Assembly: GCA_022826755.1 (NCBI GenBank)
Contig: JAJDUG010000074.1
Location: forward strand, 1 to 64,000
Length of the DNA stretch: 64,000 nt
Reading direction: 5' to 3'
From: Acidobacteriota bacterium
Lineage (GTDB): Bacteria; Acidobacteriota; Terriglobia; Versatilivoradales; Versatilivoraceae
The stretch's first letter is position 1; each line of letters starts with the position of its first letter. Below are positions 8,301-17,990 of the stretch, piece by piece. The translations under genes and the position numbers were made by a program. Under the pieces are notes generated by a model. It had not been told where the DNA came from and ran no database searches. It saw only the letters and a program-made list of their open reading frames with translations.

Positions 8301-10495
8301 GGCTCGCCGTTCTGGTGGCTGCTGTGGCGGCCTGCCGCATCCCGAACCCGAGGGGCGCCCCCGATTCGGAGCAAGGGGCCGTCCACCAGGCCGGCAATCT
8401 GCTGCCCAACGCCAGCTTCGAGCTGCCCCTGGGCGAGGAGCCCCGCCAGCCGGGCAACTGGGGAGACATCCTCAATCCCCTCACCATCAACCTGGCCGCC
8501 AGCAACCAGCAGCCCGGCAACTGGCCGCCGCGTAGAGTGGCGGTCGAGGCGGTGGAGGGCGATCACGCGGCCCGGGTGACTCTGGATCCGACCGGAGATG
8601 CGTTCGTGGGACACCTGACCTCCCCGGTGGTCCCGGTCCGGGGGGGCCAGGTCTACACCCTCTCGGCCTATGTGCGGAGCGAGGTTCCGGCGGCCTGGGT
8701 GAGACTGTGCTTGTGGACCCGACCTCTGGACTGGAGGCAGCCGGATGGGGCACTTTCCGCCGGGCAGTATCTGTCCTTTTCGGGTCCTGACGCCGAGAGC
8801 GAAGTCATGGAGGTTTCGGCTGGTTGGAAACGGTACGAGTTCACCTTCGTGGTGGAGCACCTGGTCTCCCACGGAGTGGTCGACCTGGTGGTTGGCGGCC
8901 AGGGTCCGGGCAGGGCCTGGGTGGATGCGATTCAGCTCGAGGAGGGACCGCGAGCTTCCGCGTTTGGGACGCGCTACCCGGTGGAAGTCGTGCTGGCGGG
9001 ACGCCGCAAGCCGCCCATGGTCCATCCGGTGGATGAGCCGCTGGAACTGGTTCTGGCCAGCTACAACAGCAGCGGTTCCGCCCGGAGCCAGGAGATGAGG
9101 CTGAAAATCGAAACCCTGGAAGGGGCCGGGGTCCTGGAAAAGCGCCTGCAGGAACCGGTGCCGGCCGGGTATCGGGAACGGAAGCTGAGCTACCCCTTCC
9201 AGCGGGTGGGAGAGTTTCGAGCTCGAGTCGGCTCGGGCACGGGAATGCCGATCGGGCTGGAGGACTACCTGTTCGTGGTCCATCCGGTCATGCACCGCGA
9301 TCTTCAGGCCGTGACCTATTCCCGCCGGGGCCGCCTCCACCAGCTTCCCGCGGAGCGGGTCTGGATCCCCTGGAAGGACAATGAGGACTTCTTTGCCGAC
9401 CCTCAAGCCAACCTGACGGTCACCCGGAAAGGGGCCATCTATGCCGGTCTCAAGGCCGGGGCGGTGGCCGTCACCCGGGACGGCGGGAGGAGTTGGGATC
9501 TCATCCAGGCCAGCAAGACATTGCTGTCGGTGCTTCCCGACGGCGCCTTCCTCAACGCCACCCGCGAGCCTGGCGGACTGCGGGTGTACCGCTCCGAGGA
9601 CGAGGGGAGCACCTGGACGGCCCTGGGATTCATCCCGGTGACCGGCCCCCAAGGGGGTCCGGTGACGCAACTGAAGGACGGGACGCTGGTCTGGCCCATC
9701 GGCCAGCCCCGCCCGGGAATTCCGCACACGGTCTACGCCTACCGGTCCGAGGACGGCGGCCGCACCTGGTCGGAGGGCACCCCCATCGTGCCGGGGGGCG
9801 AACCGGCTCTCCTTCAGCTCGATTCGGGAAGACTGCTGGCGGTGGCCCGCCACAATCCCTCCCGGGCTCCGGGCGAGTGGGAGAAGTTCTACAGAAACGA
9901 GCCCTCCTGGCGGCTCTGGCAGTGGGCCACCAGCTACTACGATCACCACCGCAACCGCCTGAGCTCCTACGAGAAGAACCTGCTGATGGCCGACTCCGAC
10001 GACGGCGGCATCACCTGGAAGAACCCCCGGGCGGTGACCCACCTGCTGGACGAGATGCACGGTTCGGCCGTGCAGCTTCCCGACGGACGCATTGTCCTGA
10101 TGTACGTTCACCGCCTGCCGGCCCTGCATGGGGGAGAGCGGGCCAAGGTCAGCCGGGACGGCGGCTACACCTGGGAAGAGGAACTGTACTACCTGAACAC
10201 CGTGGACGCGCCCAACTGGGTGGAGGTGTTGACCGCCCTGGAGAACGCCGACGGCGGGGTGTTCACCTTCGAGGAGAGCCGGCGGCGCAGCTTCCCGAGG
10301 GAGGGACAGTCCCTGAAGGGCATGTGGTACATCAACGACCACGTGACCAAGCCCGGATACTCCGCAAGCTGCGTTCTCCCGCCCGAGTTGGCCGACGGAA
10401 AGCCGGGCATGATCCTGACCATCGTGGGAGAGCGGAAAGGGAAGGACCTCCCGGCCCGGATGCAGGCAATCCGCTGGCGGCCGCTGCCGAGGTAG
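8267..10495 (+). CDS. Lipoprotein with carbohydrate-binding-like and sialidase/BNR domains
   Basis: A 742-residue exported lipoprotein (signal ends LVAAVAAC, Cys about residue 23). The first 230 residues look like a CBM4/9-type jelly-roll (NLLPNASFELPLG is the usual opening). The C-terminal 350 residues form a sialidase-like beta-propeller with at least five Asp boxes: TRDGGRSW, SEDEGSTW, SEDGGRTW, SDDGGITW and SRDGGYTW. This is the fold of neuraminidases and related exo-glycosidases, but catalytic assignment to sialic acid is not secure. The start at 8267 is chosen for its GAGGAG site and signal peptide; an ATG at 8162 directly after the pump stop is in frame but lacks both. Confidence 0.75.
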   Translation: MRLIRQLIAMVGLAVLVAAVAACRIPNPRGAPDSEQGAVHQAGNLLPNASFELPLGEEPRQPGNWGDILNPLTINLAASNQQPGNWPPRRVAVEAVEGDHAARVTLDPTGDAFVGHLTSPVVPVRGGQVYTLSAYVRSEVPAAWVRLCLWTRPLDWRQPDGALSAGQYLSFSGPDAESEVMEVSAGWKRYEFTFVVEHLVSHGVVDLVVGGQGPGRAWVDAIQLEEGPRASAFGTRYPVEVVLAGRRKPPMVHPVDEPLELVLASYNSSGSARSQEMRLKIETLEGAGVLEKRLQEPVPAGYRERKLSYPFQRVGEFRARVGSGTGMPIGLEDYLFVVHPVMHRDLQAVTYSRRGRLHQLPAERVWIPWKDNEDFFADPQANLTVTRKGAIYAGLKAGAVAVTRDGGRSWDLIQASKTLLSVLPDGAFLNATREPGGLRVYRSEDEGSTWTALGFIPVTGPQGGPVTQLKDGTLVWPIGQPRPGIPHTVYAYRSEDGGRTWSEGTPIVPGGEPALLQLDSGRLLAVARHNPSRAPGEWEKFYRNEPSWRLWQWATSYYDHHRNRLSSYEKNLLMADSDDGGITWKNPRAVTHLLDEMHGSAVQLPDGRIVLMYVHRLPALHGGERAKVSRDGGYTWEEELYYLNTVDAPNWVEVLTALENADGGVFTFEESRRRSFPREGQSLKGMWYINDHVTKPGYSASCVLPPELADGKPGMILTIVGERKGKDLPARMQAIRWRPLPR

Positions 10496-10570
10496 GTCGT
10501 GACAACTGTGTCCGCCGGTGTGTCGTTTTTGCCTCCATGCTTTTTCCGTTCTTTGGCTGCGCCACGCGGT

Positions 10571-10972
10571 TCACTCTCTCCGCAGCCACTGCCAGCACTC
10601 GCGGGGATTCAGTATCGGTATCGGGGACGACTCCGCCACGTCGAGCAGATCCCTGTCGCCTGTAACCAGGACGTCAGCCTGGCCGTGCACCGCCGAGGCG
10701 AGCACCCATGCATCGTCGGGGTCCCGAATATCCAGGCCAAGTGAAGCCGCTGGATTCGGAATGATCGTGTGCTCGCGAAGCTCCCGTTCAGCCTGTGCTA
10801 CCTCGGATTCCGGAACCTTGAACCGCTGCCCAAGGACCCGTCTGAACTCCAGCAGGTTGACCTCTCCAGTCAACAGTTCATGCCCGGTCAGGACCAATCG
10901 AAACAGATCAGCGCTCAGGCCGTGCGCCGTGTAGGCGCTGACCAGGACATTCGTGTCGAAAAAGACTTTCAC
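10571..10972 (-). CDS. PIN-domain toxin (VapC-like ribonuclease)
   Basis: A 133-residue PIN-domain protein, probably the RNase toxin of a type II toxin-antitoxin pair. The acidic metal-binding residues are visible: Asp in VFFDTNVLVSA near the N-terminus, Glu in NLLEFRRV, and the Asp cluster in IRDPDDAWVLASAV and VTGDRDLL. Length is usual for the family of single-domain PIN toxins. The ATG overlaps the stop of the upstream antitoxin gene by four bases, so the two are translationally coupled. Confidence 0.85.
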   Translation of the reverse strand: MKVFFDTNVLVSAYTAHGLSADLFRLVLTGHELLTGEVNLLEFRRVLGQRFKVPESEVAQAERELREHTIIPNPAASLGLDIRDPDDAWVLASAVHGQADVLVTGDRDLLDVAESSPIPILNPRECWQWLRRE

Positions 10973-11187
10973 GAGACGTCCCGAAAAACGTCCTCATCCG
11001 TCAGATACCCTCGGGCTTCGGCAAATGGGGCGATGCGGCGCCGGGTGCGTTCGAAACGCATCAAATTGAGCTGCCTCCGCAGTGCGTCTCGCACAACCTC
11101 GCTCCGTGTCCTCCCAAGCTGTTCGCATACCTCGTCGAGCTCTTTCTGCAATTCGGTTCCGAGACGAATTGTGACTACTTCTTTCAT
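10969..11187 (-). CDS. Ribbon-helix-helix antitoxin (CopG/VapB-like)
   Basis: A 72-residue protein with an N-terminal ribbon-helix-helix DNA-binding fold (VTIRLGTELQKELDEV, then the RTRSEVVRDALR helix). The C-terminal tail (FAEARGYLTDEDVF) would wrap the PIN toxin encoded immediately downstream. I prefer the ATG at 11187 over a TTG at 11196. No clear Shine-Dalgarno is seen; a TATGAT box at 11206-11201 puts the transcript start very near the ATG, so the mRNA may be nearly leaderless. Confidence 0.82.
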   Translation of the reverse strand: MKEVVTIRLGTELQKELDEVCEQLGRTRSEVVRDALRRQLNLMRFERTRRRIAPFAEARGYLTDEDVFRDVS

Positions 11188-11190
11188 GTA

Positions 11191-11201
11191 ATACAATGTA
11201 T
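11191..11201 (-). promoter_or_regulatory. Candidate autoregulatory operator of the RHH/PIN module
   Basis: The 11-bp palindrome ATACA-A-TGTAT lies between the probable -10 box (TATGAT) and the antitoxin start codon. RHH antitoxins normally repress their own promoter through short palindromes. The assignment is inferred from position and symmetry only. Confidence 0.4.
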
Positions 11202-11338
11202 CATAACCGGCAGAGACCGATCAATCCGCAAGTGTCCGGTCCGAGAAATGCGATACCCATCTCCGGGGGAGGTTCCACGGGGAATTTGAAACTTTGTTTT
11301 TGGTGAACGGCGAAAATCGATAGCAGGAGGCCAGACCC

Positions 11339-12502
11339 ATGGGAGTCTTGTCTGGATACAGGATCGTGGAATTCGCGGGCATCGGTCCTGCGCCCATGGC
11401 GGCCATGCTGCTGTCGGACATGGGGGCCGAGGTGCTGCGCATCGACCGGGTGGAGGAGTCCCACCTGGGGATACTCATGGAGCACCGCTACAACCTGCTG
11501 TGCCGCGGCAGGCGATCGGTGGCCATCGACCTGAAACATGTGGACGGCCGGGAGGCGGCGCTCAGGCTCATCGCTCGCAGCCACGGCCTGATCGAGGGAT
11601 TCCGCCCCGGGGTCATGGAGCGTTTGGGGCTGGGACCGGAAGTCTGCCTGGCCCGCAATCCCCGGCTCGTCTACGGGCGGGTGACCGGTTGGGGGCAGGA
11701 CGGGCCTCTGGCGCAAGCCGCCGGCCACGACATCAACTACATTGCCCTGACCGGGGCTCTGCACGGCATCGGAGAGCGGAACGGACCGCCCCTACCGCCT
11801 CTCAACCTGGTAGGCGACTTCGGCGGCGGCGGGGTCTACCTGGCCCTGGGCCTGGTGGCCGGGATGCTGGAGGCGCGAACATCCGGGAAGGGGCAGGTGA
11901 TCGACGCGGCCATGGTGGACGGGGCGGCCTCCCAGATGACCTTCGTCTACGGCCTGCGGGCGGCCGGGCAGTGGACCGACGGTCGAGCCGAGAACACCCT
12001 GGACGGCGGGGCTCCCAATTACCGGACGTACCAGACCAAGGACGGAGAGCACATCGCCATCGGCCCGGTGGAACCCAAGTTCTGGGCCGATCTGCTGCAC
12101 CGGATCGGCGCCGAAGAGGAAGACCTGCTCGAATTGGAGGATCAATCGGAGTGGCCGCGGAAGTGCGAGCGCCTGGCCGAAATCTTTCGTACCCGGACCC
12201 GGGAAGAGTGGCGCGGCCTGCTGGAGGGAAACGACGTCTGCTTCGCCCCGGTTCTCGACATGGGCGAGGCTCCGATGCATCCTCACAACCGGGAGAGGCA
12301 GACCTTCGTGGAGGTGGAGGGAGTGATGCAGCCGGCGCCGGCCCCGCGCTTCAGCCGCACTCCCAGCCGGATCCAACGGACCCCGGCCAGGCCCGGCGAG
12401 CACACCCTGGATGCCCTCAAGGATTGGGGCTTCAGCGAGACGGAATTGAGCCGGCTACAGGAAGAAGGGGTGATCGGACGGCGGGGGGTGGAGCGGGAGT
12501 GA
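11339..12502 (+). CDS. Alpha-methylacyl-CoA racemase (CaiB/BaiF, family III CoA-transferase fold)
   Basis: A 387-residue enzyme that interconverts (R)- and (S)-2-methylacyl-CoA thioesters. The paired acid/base residues known from mycobacterial racemase are both present: His130 in GHDINYIALTG and Asp160 in LVGDFGGGG. This argues for a racemase rather than a formyl-CoA-type transferase. The N-terminal VEFAGIGPAPMAAMLLSDMG matches the family. It has an AGGAGG site 8 bases before the ATG. It stands alone between a toxin-antitoxin pair and a repeat array; a role in breakdown of branched or isoprenoid acids is inferred. Confidence 0.88.
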   Translation: MGVLSGYRIVEFAGIGPAPMAAMLLSDMGAEVLRIDRVEESHLGILMEHRYNLLCRGRRSVAIDLKHVDGREAALRLIARSHGLIEGFRPGVMERLGLGPEVCLARNPRLVYGRVTGWGQDGPLAQAAGHDINYIALTGALHGIGERNGPPLPPLNLVGDFGGGGVYLALGLVAGMLEARTSGKGQVIDAAMVDGAASQMTFVYGLRAAGQWTDGRAENTLDGGAPNYRTYQTKDGEHIAIGPVEPKFWADLLHRIGAEEEDLLELEDQSEWPRKCERLAEIFRTRTREEWRGLLEGNDVCFAPVLDMGEAPMHPHNRERQTFVEVEGVMQPAPAPRFSRTPSRIQRTPARPGEHTLDALKDWGFSETELSRLQEEGVIGRRGVERE

Positions 12503-12545
12503 GATTTCTGCTCGCTTGCTAGCCGGTCCGGCGTCTACCCCCCGA

Positions 12546-13190
12546 ATAAGGATGCGGGCGAGACGCCCGCGTTCCCGGGGGTGATACGTGAGGCTTGCAA
12601 ACGGCCTCTTGCCCGATTCCTGGGCGTGGTGTAAATCATGTTCCCGGTTTGTTGTGTGGATGATGCCCCCCCGGGAACGCGGGCGTCCCGCCCGCACATT
12701 TGCCCGGCACAGCCTTGGCCGACGCCGCCGCTGGGATCGACCCGGCAACGGGGCCTTGCCCTTCATTCGGACTGGCCCATGCCGTACACGCCGGCAGGGT
12801 GGCTGCCTGCCTGCAACGTTGCACTGTCGCTCCGCCTCCTCCAGCCAGAAATAAGGTTGCGGGCGAGACGCCCGCGTTCCCGGGGGTGATACGTGAGGCT
12901 TGCAAACGGCCTCTTGCCCGATTCCTGGGCGTGGTGTAAATCATGTTCCCGGTTTGTTGTGTGGATGATGGCCCACCCGGGAACGCGGGCGTCCCGCCCG
13001 CACATTAGCCCGGCGCAGCCTTGGCCGACTGCGCCGCTGGGATGGAACGGCAACGGGACCTTGCCTTTCATTCTGACTGGCCGATGCCGTACACGCGGGC
13101 AGGGTGGCTGCCTGCCTGCAACGTTGCACTGTCGCTCCGCCTCCTCCAGCCAGAAATAAGGTTGCGGGCGAGACGCCCGCGTTCCCGGGG
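12546..13190. repeat. 305-bp tandem repeat array (two full units plus start of a third), family A
   Basis: Two near-identical 305-bp units (12546-12850 and 12851-13155) are followed by the first 35 bp of a third. The ATAAGG landmark recurs at 12546, 12851 and 13156, exactly 305 bases apart. Each unit has a spacer of about 85 bp (with GTGTAAATCATGTTCCCGG) and a 220-bp core bounded by GC-rich inverted ends. Unit 2 differs mostly in the middle (ATCGACCC versus ATGGAACG). The array fills most of the 820-bp gap between the racemase and enolase genes. Apparent small proteins in it are composition artefacts. Confidence 0.9.
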
Positions 13191-13324
13191 GGGGGCAGAC
13201 GCGGCGTCCCGTCGAGACTACCGGCAGCGAAACTCTGGCGGTTGCGTTCGAGCGGCTCAAGTCCAGGCGGCAGGTCTGACGGCATGCCCTTCGCCGAAAG
13301 CATTGGACCTGCAATCCGCAGGAT

Positions 13325-14665
<1,341 letters not shown>

Positions 14666-14859
14666 CTAACCCAGGCGGCCGCGTCCATGAAACCTTCGGA
14701 TAGGCGATCCTCCTCTGCAATTCATTCAGGCAAGCCGCGCTCCCGCCCTGCCCGGCGGATCGTTGAAGGAAGAAACTGACGATTGTTGTTGAGGACAAAC
14801 CACGAATAAACCCGAAGACCGATGAATCTCCTTTGCTGCGACGACGTCATGGGATGAAG

Positions 14860-15075
14860 CCCACCCGGGAACGCGGGCGTCCCGCCCCCACCAGTCTTGG
14901 CACAGCCGTGGCCGGCTGCTCCACCCGGGTCGACCGGCAACGGGGCCAGGACTCTGCTTCGGCCGAGCCCATGGTGTTCCCGCCGGCAGGGTGGCCGGGT
15001 GCCGCATCGCAGGGAAACTGAGCGGCACGCAACGGGATAGCATGCGGGCGGGACGCCCGCGTTCCCGGGTGGGGC
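14860..15075. repeat. Family A inverted-repeat element
   Basis: A 216-bp element with ends near 14860-14892 (CACCCGGGAACGCGGGCG) and 15041-15075 (CGCCCGCGTTCCCGGGTG), near-perfect inverted copies of each other. It occupies most of the gap between enolase and the next gene. The interior shares the GGCAACGGGGCC and GCCGGCAGGGTGGC blocks with the 12.5-kb array. Confidence 0.8.
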
Positions 15076-15205
15076 CTCCTGCCGGCGGTTCCGAGCCGCG
15101 GCACTCGCCCGGGTTTGCGCGGGTTCCGGGGGATGGGATAAGATCCAGCCCTCGCAGGTCCCAATAGTCACGCCCTGAAGCGAATTCCTTTTGCAGGAGT
15201 CAGAC

Positions 15206-15946
15206 ATGGCTATTCCCATGGATCAGATCACCAGCATGCCGGCGTTTTCTCCCTACTATCCCCCGCCGCCGGTGCGCTATCGCAACGCGCGCTTTCAGTT
15301 CGTCTTCTTCCGGGCGGATGTCGCCGCCGTGGACCGCGTGCTCCCCGCCTGCCTGGAGCCGGCCGAGGACGGCTACTGCGTGGCTATCGGCATCACGATC
15401 CCCTGGGCCTCCAGCTACGGGGCTTTCGATGAAAGCGTACTGACGGTCAAGTGCACCTTCCAGGGACAAACCGGGTATTTCGCCCCGGTGGCCTTTCTGA
15501 ATTCCCGGTCCAGCATCCCGGCCGGACGCGAGATCTACGGCACGCCCAAGGTGTTCGCCGAGTTCGACTGCGGCATGGATGAACGGGTAGCTTACACCGA
15601 TACCCGACTGGCGGGGGCCTCGGTACTGGCCATCCGTTCCACCTTCCACCGGGAGGCCCGGGTGGAGGAACTGCCCAATCTCACTCCCTCCTGGCGCCTC
15701 AAGGCGATTCCCCGGGTGGACGGCAGCGGCGCCGATGTGCTCCAGTTGATCGACGGCGCCAAGGTCACCTCCGACGTCGACGTGCACATCTGCAGGGCCG
15801 GGGACGGGGTGATCCAGTGCGACCCCTCCCCCATTTACGACCTGTCCGACTTCACGCCGCGGGAGTACTACGGCGCCTACTACCTGGAGCAGGACTACAC
15901 CGAGGGGTACGGCGAGGTGGTCCACGACTTCCTGAATCCCGCCTGA
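15206..15946 (+). CDS. Acetoacetate decarboxylase-family protein
   Basis: A 246-residue member of the acetoacetate decarboxylase (ADC) superfamily. In the model enzyme a Schiff-base Lys in a REIYGxPK context is catalytic, and here GREIYGTPKVFAEF retains that Lys (about residue 118). Related proteins also act as lyases or aldolases on other beta-keto acids, so the substrate is open. The ATG at 15206 has GGAG seven bases upstream; an in-frame upstream start at 15191 lacks one. It is followed after 70 bp by an oxidoreductase gene on the same strand. Confidence 0.82.
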   Translation: MAIPMDQITSMPAFSPYYPPPPVRYRNARFQFVFFRADVAAVDRVLPACLEPAEDGYCVAIGITIPWASSYGAFDESVLTVKCTFQGQTGYFAPVAFLNSRSSIPAGREIYGTPKVFAEFDCGMDERVAYTDTRLAGASVLAIRSTFHREARVEELPNLTPSWRLKAIPRVDGSGADVLQLIDGAKVTSDVDVHICRAGDGVIQCDPSPIYDLSDFTPREYYGAYYLEQDYTEGYGEVVHDFLNPA

Positions 15947-16016
15947 AGCCGAAACGGGGCGGTCATGCCCCCGCGGGACGAGAACCGGCCTCGCCAGGCA
16001 GGCTGAGCAACCGAAT

Positions 16017-17090
16017 ATGGAACCAGTGAAGTTGGCGGTGGTGGGCGCCGGGCTGATCGGCAGCAAACACGCCCGCCTGATCCACGGGCATCCGGAGTGC
16101 TCCCTGGTCGGGATCTGCGATCCGGATTCCGGTCGCCGGCCGGTGGCCGAGGAGTATGACGTCCCCTTTTACGGCGAACTGTCCGCTCTGCTGGAAGAGC
16201 AGCATCCCGAGGGGGCCGTGGTGGCCACGCCCAACGGAACCCACCTGGCCGTGGCCGAGGTCTGTGTCGGAAAGGGCGTCGACCTGCTGATCGAGAAGCC
16301 CATCGCCGACACCCTTCCCGCCGCCCGCCGGATCGTGGAGCTGGCCGATGCCCCGGGGAGCCGGATCCTGGTGGGTCACCACCGGCGTCACAATCCGTTG
16401 ATTGGGGAAGCGCGCTCCCTGGTTCAAGGCGGCGCGTTGGGTCGTCTGATTGCGGGGTCGATGATGTGGACCCTGCTGAAGCCGGCGGAATACTTCCAGG
16501 TGGGCTGGCGCAGCCGTCGGCCGCAAGGCGGACCCATCCTGATCAATCTCATTCACGAGCTGGACATCCTGCGCTACGTCTGCGGCGAGATCCGCCAGGT
16601 GTATGCCCAATCGGCCTCTCAGGCGCGTAGCCTGGAGGTCGAAGACAGCCTGAGCATCACGCTTTCCTTTGCCAATGGCGCCCTGGGCTCCATCATTGCC
16701 TCCGACGCCACCCCCTCGCCCTGGTCCTACGAAATCACCAGCGGAGAGAACCCCTACTATTTTCACACCAGTCAAAACTGCTATTATTTTCTGGGCTCCG
16801 AGGGGGCCTTGGCCTTTCCCCGAATGGAGCTGTGGCGCTACGGGGGCCCGGACCGATCCGGCTGGCAATATCCGCTGACCAAGGCTTGCCGCACGGTGGA
16901 ACCAGCCGACCCTCTCGTCCTGCAGTTGAATCACTTTTGCCGGGTGGTGCGGGGCGAGGAATCCCCGCTGGTGGAAGCAGCCGACGGCGCCCGTACCCTG
17001 GCGGTGGCGCTGGCGGTGCAGGAGTCGGTGGACCGGCAGGCACCGGTTGCGGTGCCCGCGCAGGCCGGCGCCGGCAACGGATTTCCCTAA
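16017..17090 (+). CDS. Gfo/Idh/MocA-family NAD(P)-dependent oxidoreductase
   Basis: A 357-residue dehydrogenase with an N-terminal Rossmann fold (VVGAGLIGSKHARLI) and the family signature EKPIADT near residue 95. The C-terminal alpha/beta substrate domain carries the usual His/Asp-type catalytic region (LINLIHELDILRYVCGE). Family members oxidise sugars, inositols or biliverdin-like compounds; the substrate here is unknown. A PhyH dioxygenase gene follows after about 40 bp, suggesting co-transcription in a small-molecule catabolic cluster. Confidence 0.87.
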   Translation: MEPVKLAVVGAGLIGSKHARLIHGHPECSLVGICDPDSGRRPVAEEYDVPFYGELSALLEEQHPEGAVVATPNGTHLAVAEVCVGKGVDLLIEKPIADTLPAARRIVELADAPGSRILVGHHRRHNPLIGEARSLVQGGALGRLIAGSMMWTLLKPAEYFQVGWRSRRPQGGPILINLIHELDILRYVCGEIRQVYAQSASQARSLEVEDSLSITLSFANGALGSIIASDATPSPWSYEITSGENPYYFHTSQNCYYFLGSEGALAFPRMELWRYGGPDRSGWQYPLTKACRTVEPADPLVLQLNHFCRVVRGEESPLVEAADGARTLAVALAVQESVDRQAPVAVPAQAGAGNGFP

Positions 17091-17131
17091 ACGGCCCAAG
17101 GGCCGGAAGCCGGCCCTCCCGAAACGGAGTC

Positions 17132-17920
17132 ATGCAACTGAGTCCAAGCCAGATCGAAGAGTTCAACGACCGCGGCTACCTGTTGTTTCCGGGCTTGCTG
17201 GACGACAATGAGGTCGCCGCGCTGCAGCAGGCGATGCCCGAGATCCTCAGCCGCCCGGGACCGGAGGTCATCCCCGAAAAGGACAACCCCCAGGCCGCCC
17301 GGCTGGTCTTCGGGGCACACCTCTACTCCGAGCCCTTCCGGCGGTTGTCGCAGTTGCCGCGGTTGCTGGGTCCCGCGCGGCAGTTGCTGAAGGAAGAGGT
17401 CTACCTGCATCAGAGCCGCATCAACCCCAAGCCGGGCCTGGCGGGAGGGGCCTCCTGGGACTGGCATCAGGATTACGGCGCCTGGCACGTGGTGGACGGC
17501 ATGCCCGAACCGCGGTGCCTGATGGTGGCCGTGTTCATCGACGACTGCACCCCGGTCAACTCCCCCCTGCTGGTGGTGCCGGGTTCCCATCGGGACGGGT
17601 TTCTGGACTCGATCCAGCTCCACCGGGACGCCAAGGGATATTCCCTCTACCATATCGACGAGGCCACCTTTCGCCGGCTGGCGGAGGAGAACGGGATCGA
17701 GGCCCTGATCGGTCCGGCAGGATCGGTCTGCTTCTGCCACAGCATCGTGGTCCATGGCTCGGCCAACAACGTCTCCCCCTGGCGGCGGGCCATCATGTAC
17801 CTGATCTACAACGCCGTCAGCAACGCCTGCACCGGCACCGAACGGCCCTGGTTCCAGAACCAGCGGGACTTCACTCCCTTGCGGCCCATCGAGGATGACG
17901 GCCTCAGAAAGTGGGACTGA
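17132..17920 (+). CDS. Phytanoyl-CoA dioxygenase (PhyH) family protein
   Basis: A 262-residue Fe(II)/2-oxoglutarate-dependent hydroxylase. The iron-binding H-x-D lies in WDWHQDYGAWH (about residue 110) and the distal His in VVHGSANNVSPW (about 206), followed by the Arg that would bind 2-oxoglutarate. The WHQDYG form resembles the ectoine-hydroxylase branch, but no ectoine genes are nearby. ATG 17132 follows CGGAGTC. It is 41 bp downstream of the oxidoreductase stop. Confidence 0.87.
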   Translation: MQLSPSQIEEFNDRGYLLFPGLLDDNEVAALQQAMPEILSRPGPEVIPEKDNPQAARLVFGAHLYSEPFRRLSQLPRLLGPARQLLKEEVYLHQSRINPKPGLAGGASWDWHQDYGAWHVVDGMPEPRCLMVAVFIDDCTPVNSPLLVVPGSHRDGFLDSIQLHRDAKGYSLYHIDEATFRRLAEENGIEALIGPAGSVCFCHSIVVHGSANNVSPWRRAIMYLIYNAVSNACTGTERPWFQNQRDFTPLRPIEDDGLRKWD

Positions 17921-17990
17921 CCGGCCGTTTCCGCCTCGGCCGACTCGATCACGCCCGATCCGGCGGCGGGTCAACCTCCCGGAGGAGAGC

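Noticed and set aside
7406-10342. 978-codon open frame on the minus strand opposite the pump and lipoprotein genes
   Set aside because: It is antisense to two well-supported genes. It has low-complexity Gly/Arg/His/Gln-rich composition typical of GC-rich shadow frames, and no recognisable domain.
12546-13190. Tandem repeats considered as a CRISPR array
   Set aside because: The units are 305 bp and near-identical throughout, with no short repeat/unique spacer pattern and no cas genes nearby.
12588-13314. Small proteins with RERGRPAR-like and NAGVSPATLFLAGG-like sequences
   Set aside because: They are translations of family A repeats, occur in several frames and both strands, and recur wherever the repeat does.
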